Made by a program: the position numbers and the translations under genes. From a virus, in the IMG/VR virus record IMGVR_UViG_3300044609_000630, positions 1-39,308 of that record: a stretch of 39,308 nucleotides of DNA; one strand, 5' to 3'. Each line of letters starts with the position of its first letter. Position 1 is the stretch's first letter. Of the stretch, positions 36,977 through 39,308 are shown in pieces. The notes beneath the pieces are model-generated. The model ran no database searches. It worked only from the letters and a program-made list of their open reading frames with translations, and had not been told where the DNA came from.

Positions 36977-37253
36977 CGCGCTCAAGCCTTGTGCTTTCTG
37001 TGGCAGCGATGATGTAAGTGTTGGCGGAATGCGTGACGGAGCATATGTTGCCTGTGGCCAATGCGGAGCCGAGGGGCCGTTTGCAGACTTTACCGAAACC
37101 GAAGCAGTCGCCGCATGGAACCGACGCCATGTAGCCGTAACGGATGAGATGGTGGAGCTGGCATATAGCGCGTACCTTGTGGCAAGCGGAACAAGGAAAG
37201 ACGCGATTCGCGCCGCCCTAACCGCAGCCCTGAGCGGTGACGCCGATGACTGA
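36969..37253 (+). CDS. Lar-like (restriction alleviation family) zinc-ribbon protein
   Basis: A 94-residue protein. The N-terminal 50 residues have the Lar-type pattern LKPCAFCGSDDV, VACGQCGAEGPF, and EAVAAWNRR with four Cys for zinc. Rac prophage Lar modulates type I restriction; many phage family members are unproven. The C-terminal part (VTDEMVELAYSAYL...AIRAALTAAL) is a module common in phage early proteins. ATGA overlap with the next gene. Confidence 0.85.
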   Translation: MTDALKPCAFCGSDDVSVGGMRDGAYVACGQCGAEGPFADFTETEAVAAWNRRHVAVTDEMVELAYSAYLVASGTRKDAIRAALTAALSGDADD

Positions 37254-37389
37254 CCACGACCGAGAGACCTACAGGGCCTGCGACTGGCGCTATCTGGAAA
37301 AGCTAGCTGATTGTGAGTGGCGATCCGAGGTTGTCGTTGCGGCTTTGGCTATCGCCGTGGCCGCTGCTGTCTGGTGGGTCAATGGCTGA
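37246..37389 (+). CDS. 47-aa protein with C-terminal membrane segment
   Basis: MTDHDRETYRACDWRYLEKL..., 47 residues; a polar N-terminus and a C-terminal membrane helix (VVVAALAIAVAAAVWWV, about 29-45). It overlaps both neighbours by 8 nt. Tail-anchored topology; function is unknown. Confidence 0.74.
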   Translation: MTDHDRETYRACDWRYLEKLADCEWRSEVVVAALAIAVAAAVWWVNG

Positions 37390-37825
37390 ACTCATCGTCA
37401 ACTGCAAGCAATCGCTGTCCGAGGCTCACGCGCGATTAGACGCAGCGTGGGAGCGGTCAAAGTACATCCGGGTCATCATCCGGGAGCGCAAGCGGTCGCT
37501 TAACCAGAACGATCAGGCGCACGTCTGGTACGGTCAGATTGCCGAGACGTTGCGAGAGGACACGACGCTAGGCGTGAAGTGCGAGAGTAAGCTAAACGTC
37601 GGGGTTCCGCTGTTGTGTGCATACGATCCAGACTTCCGGGAGTTCTGGCACGCATCCATGGCATGGCTGACGCATGAGCAAAAGCTAGAGGCCATGAAGT
37701 ACATTCCGGTGACTTCGGCGATGCCTGTGGACGTGGCTAGCATTTACCTTGAAAACCTCAAGCGGTATTGGCTAGGCCGTGGGATTGAGTTGAAGAGCTT
37801 AAAGGAGGAGAAAGGTGCGTCCTGA
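37382..37825 (+). CDS. ninB: NinB-like recombination protein
   Basis: A 147-residue protein. The pattern RKRSLNQNDQAHVWYGQIAE, GVPLLCAYDPDFREF, EQKLEAMKYIPVTSAM and YLENLKRYW fits the NinB (Orf) family, which helps load or replace host recombination mediators on single-stranded DNA. It lies in a nin-region-like cluster with Ref-like and VRR-NUC genes. The ATG at 37382 sits within the upstream stop overlap. Confidence 0.85.
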   Translation: MAELIVNCKQSLSEAHARLDAAWERSKYIRVIIRERKRSLNQNDQAHVWYGQIAETLREDTTLGVKCESKLNVGVPLLCAYDPDFREFWHASMAWLTHEQKLEAMKYIPVTSAMPVDVASIYLENLKRYWLGRGIELKSLKEEKGAS

Positions 37826-38171
37826 AATCCGCGATACCGCAATCCGCGAAATCGGCTGCATCATCGCCATGCGTCTAGGGCTGGGGTATGTGCCGTGCGA
37901 GAAGCATCATTTGCTTTCCACTGGCCTGCACGGTAACGGCAAGCGCCGGGGCGAGAACTTCACCGTAGGGTTCAACCCGTGGTCCCATCGCGGCCAGCCG
38001 TTCGGCGAATGGTCTAAGGAGCGGTGTCTAGAGATATTCGGCCCGTCGTATGCCAAGGCTCCGCGTGCGTTTCGGGAGCTTCACGGCAGCGACGAGGAGC
38101 TGCTAGCCTACCAAAACGAGCGGATCAGGGAATGGGCATCAACAGTCGTGGGGAGGAGCTTCGGTGTCTGA
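37815..38171 (+). CDS. Ref-like recombination nuclease (HNH-type)
   Basis: A 118-residue protein starting at GTG (AGGAG upstream). The metal-finger/HNH-type core reads CEKHHLLSTGLHGNGKRRGE then FTVGFNPWSHRGQPFGE, followed by FGPSYAKAPRAFRELHG and LLAYQNERIREWA, as in phage Ref-type RecA-dependent nucleases. It would cut recombination intermediates. It overlaps the next gene by 8 nt. Confidence 0.86.
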   Translation: MRPEIRDTAIREIGCIIAMRLGLGYVPCEKHHLLSTGLHGNGKRRGENFTVGFNPWSHRGQPFGEWSKERCLEIFGPSYAKAPRAFRELHGSDEELLAYQNERIREWASTVVGRSFGV

Positions 38172-38421
38172 GGTCATGCGTTTTTGCAAGCATCATCAAA
38201 TCATGGAGCCGGCCGAGTGGTTCCGGATTTACAAGAACGGGGTTATGCGCGGCATGTGCCGCAGGGCGGAAAGCGAGCTAGACAAGATGCGCCGAGAGGG
38301 GCGCTTGCAAAGTCGATGGGAGCGGGCGTATTCTCGAAACGATCCGCCTGATCCGCTGAACCAAGTGGCAAAGGAGTGGCGCGGCCCTGTCGATCCGCTG
38401 CCGTGGAGGGTGAGTTTATGA
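38164..38421 (+). CDS. Small basic protein downstream of Ref-like gene
   Basis: An 85-residue protein starting at GTG, MSEVMRFCKHHQIMEPAEWF..., with CKHH and a CRRAESELDKMRREGRLQSR basic helix; His/Cys could bind metal. It may act on DNA, given its place in the recombination cluster, but no family is recognised. Its stop overlaps the next ATG. Confidence 0.76.
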   Translation: MSEVMRFCKHHQIMEPAEWFRIYKNGVMRGMCRRAESELDKMRREGRLQSRWERAYSRNDPPDPLNQVAKEWRGPVDPLPWRVSL

Positions 38422-38621
38422 ATAGGTATCTGTTGTTTGCTGGTTATGATTACTACCCGTCAGGCGGGTGGAATGACTTTCGAGGAGACTTTGAAAATCT
38501 GGACGTTGCTGTCGATCAGGCGCGGCAGGGCGACAAGATGTGGGGCGCGAAGTCTCGAAGAGACTGGGATTGGTGGCATGTGATCGACATTCAAACTGGC
38601 CAGAAGGTCGCGGGCCAATGA
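38418..38621 (+). CDS. Small aromatic-rich phage protein
   Basis: A 67-residue protein, MNRYLLFAGYDYYPSGGWND..., with the pattern FAGYDYYPSGGWNDF and WWHVIDIQTG that recurs in phage genomes. A single small domain of unknown role. ATGA on both sides. Confidence 0.82.
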   Translation: MNRYLLFAGYDYYPSGGWNDFRGDFENLDVAVDQARQGDKMWGAKSRRDWDWWHVIDIQTGQKVAGQ

Positions 38622-38956
38622 AGAAGCTATTCCGCGCCGCCAAGGTCGACGCAAACCAAGGCGAGATTGTGGAGGCTCTACGCGCCAACGGCTGCGAGGT
38701 GCTGTCACTGGCCCCGATGGGTCGCGGATGTCCTGACCTGCTTGTGTGGACGCCGTACGCGCTGGGAGCGGGGCTTAGGCTCAAGACTGGCGGGCAGCAT
38801 CTGCTTTTTGAGGTAAAGGACGGGGACAAGCCGCCAAGCGCCCGGAAGCTGACGCCGGATCAGGAACGGTTCCATGCCAACTGGCCCGGTAAAATCCACA
38901 TCGTCAACAACGTCGCCGAAGCCCTGCGGGCCGCCGGCATAGAGGGGGAGAAATGA
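38618..38956 (+). CDS. VRR-NUC domain nuclease
   Basis: A 112-residue stand-alone VRR-NUC (PD-(D/E)XK-type) nuclease. The motif is visible: GCEVLSLAPMGRGCPDLLVW (catalytic Asp in CPDLLV), HLLFEVKDGDKPPSARKLTP (E-x-K) and DQERFHANW. It is likely a Holliday-junction or branched-DNA nuclease that resolves recombination and replication intermediates. Confidence 0.9.
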   Translation: MKKLFRAAKVDANQGEIVEALRANGCEVLSLAPMGRGCPDLLVWTPYALGAGLRLKTGGQHLLFEVKDGDKPPSARKLTPDQERFHANWPGKIHIVNNVAEALRAAGIEGEK

Positions 38957-39177
38957 AAGCGAAAGTAGGCGATTGGGTCATGGCAAAGGATGGCCCCGGC
39001 CTTAGAGTAGGTGTTGTCCGTTATGTCATCGGCGCTCCGTACCCGCGAAAAGAAACATATAGATGCGATGACTTCGTAGCAGACGAGGATGACATCCTAG
39101 AAATTCGAAGTCTTCCGGAGTCCAATAGGCTGCCCCTGATTCCTAACGGGATCGCCAAAGCCGAGGGGGAGTCATGA
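38953..39177 (+). CDS. Small protein of unknown function
   Basis: A 74-residue protein, MKAKVGDWVMAKDGPGLRVG..., with a beta-type N-terminus like small SH3-like barrels (VGDWV, VGVVRYVIG). It has no recognised family. ATGA overlaps both neighbours. Confidence 0.77.
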   Translation: MKAKVGDWVMAKDGPGLRVGVVRYVIGAPYPRKETYRCDDFVADEDDILEIRSLPESNRLPLIPNGIAKAEGES

Positions 39178-39308
39178 GCGACCAAAAGCTAGAAGACTTC
39201 ATCAGGTTTATCGAGGGTATCGGCTGGTTTGTGTCCGATGACTCGGGGGTTCAATGCTCCGCCGACCAGACGCACATGAATGTGCATGGTAATTTCTGCC
39301 ATCACTGC
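39174..39308 (+). CDS. Small zinc-ribbon-like protein, 5' part (continues at base 1)
   Basis: Start ATG at 39174 within the ATGA overlap. The frame is open to the end of the window and resumes at base 2, ending at 214. The whole product has 73 residues and is described in the first gene entry. Confidence 0.85.
   Translation, partial: MSDQKLEDFIRFIEGIGWFVSDDSGVQCSADQTHMNVHGNFCHHC
39182..39308. repeat. Terminal direct repeat, right copy
   Basis: Identical to bases 1-127; one copy should be removed when the circle is closed. Confidence 0.93.

Overview
The window is a complete, circularly permuted genome of a short-tailed (podovirus-type) tailed phage. Bases 1-127 and 39182-39308 are identical, and one gene reads across that junction, so the unique genome is 39,181 bp. 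Nearly every gene overlaps its neighbour by ATGA, GTGA or TAATG. Shine-Dalgarno sites are purine-rich and base composition is GC-rich, which suggests a host in the Pseudomonadota; the species cannot be told from this sequence. The head and packaging genes (portal, coat, gp4-like, gp10-like, three ejection proteins, tailspike) follow phage P22. I see no integrase, excisionase, CI-type repressor or ParA, so the phage is probably lytic or a lineage that has lost lysogeny.

Layout: (1) 1-417, the last two genes of the rightward early operon. (2) About 430-894, a gene-free, strongly folded stretch ending in an intrinsic terminator and containing a degenerate tRNA-like element. (3) 905-1569, three small leftward genes with their own promoter(s) and terminator. 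(4) 1597-1767, a divergent control region. (5) 1768-21289, one long rightward late operon: M15-type endolysin and small membrane proteins (lysis), terminase, P22-like portal, accessory structural proteins, scaffold, coat, head-completion and plug proteins, ejection proteins, tailspike. (6) 28474-21286, leftward early genes: many small proteins, then Bet/RecT recombinase and an SSB-like protein. A second gene-free folded segment lies at about 25139-25645. (7) 28475-28608, the divergent early control region. (8) 28609-39308 and on through 1-417, rightward early genes: small proteins, a SLOG-family protein, replisome organiser, DnaB-like helicase, a release-factor-like protein, Lar-like, NinB-like, Ref-like nuclease and VRR-NUC genes.

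How it fits together: the two early operons diverge from about 28.5 kb. The right one supplies replication (organiser plus DnaB helicase) and nin-region-like recombination functions; the left one supplies Bet and SSB. The late operon starts at about 1.68 kb from a good sigma70-like promoter, with two stem-loops at its 5' end.

The most unusual content is regulatory and RNA-level. There are two folded non-coding regions of roughly 450-510 nt. Three promoters share an upstream box and a 12-bp palindrome inside the -35/-10 spacer. Three leftward genes share a hairpin-plus-Shine-Dalgarno leader. A 24-bp hairpin buries the ribosome-binding site of the SLOG gene. A phage protein ends in a release-factor domain with GGM in place of GGQ. 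Thirteen genes are annotated here only from reading the sequence directly: they are short, mostly stop/start-coupled ORFs that a length cut-off would miss.
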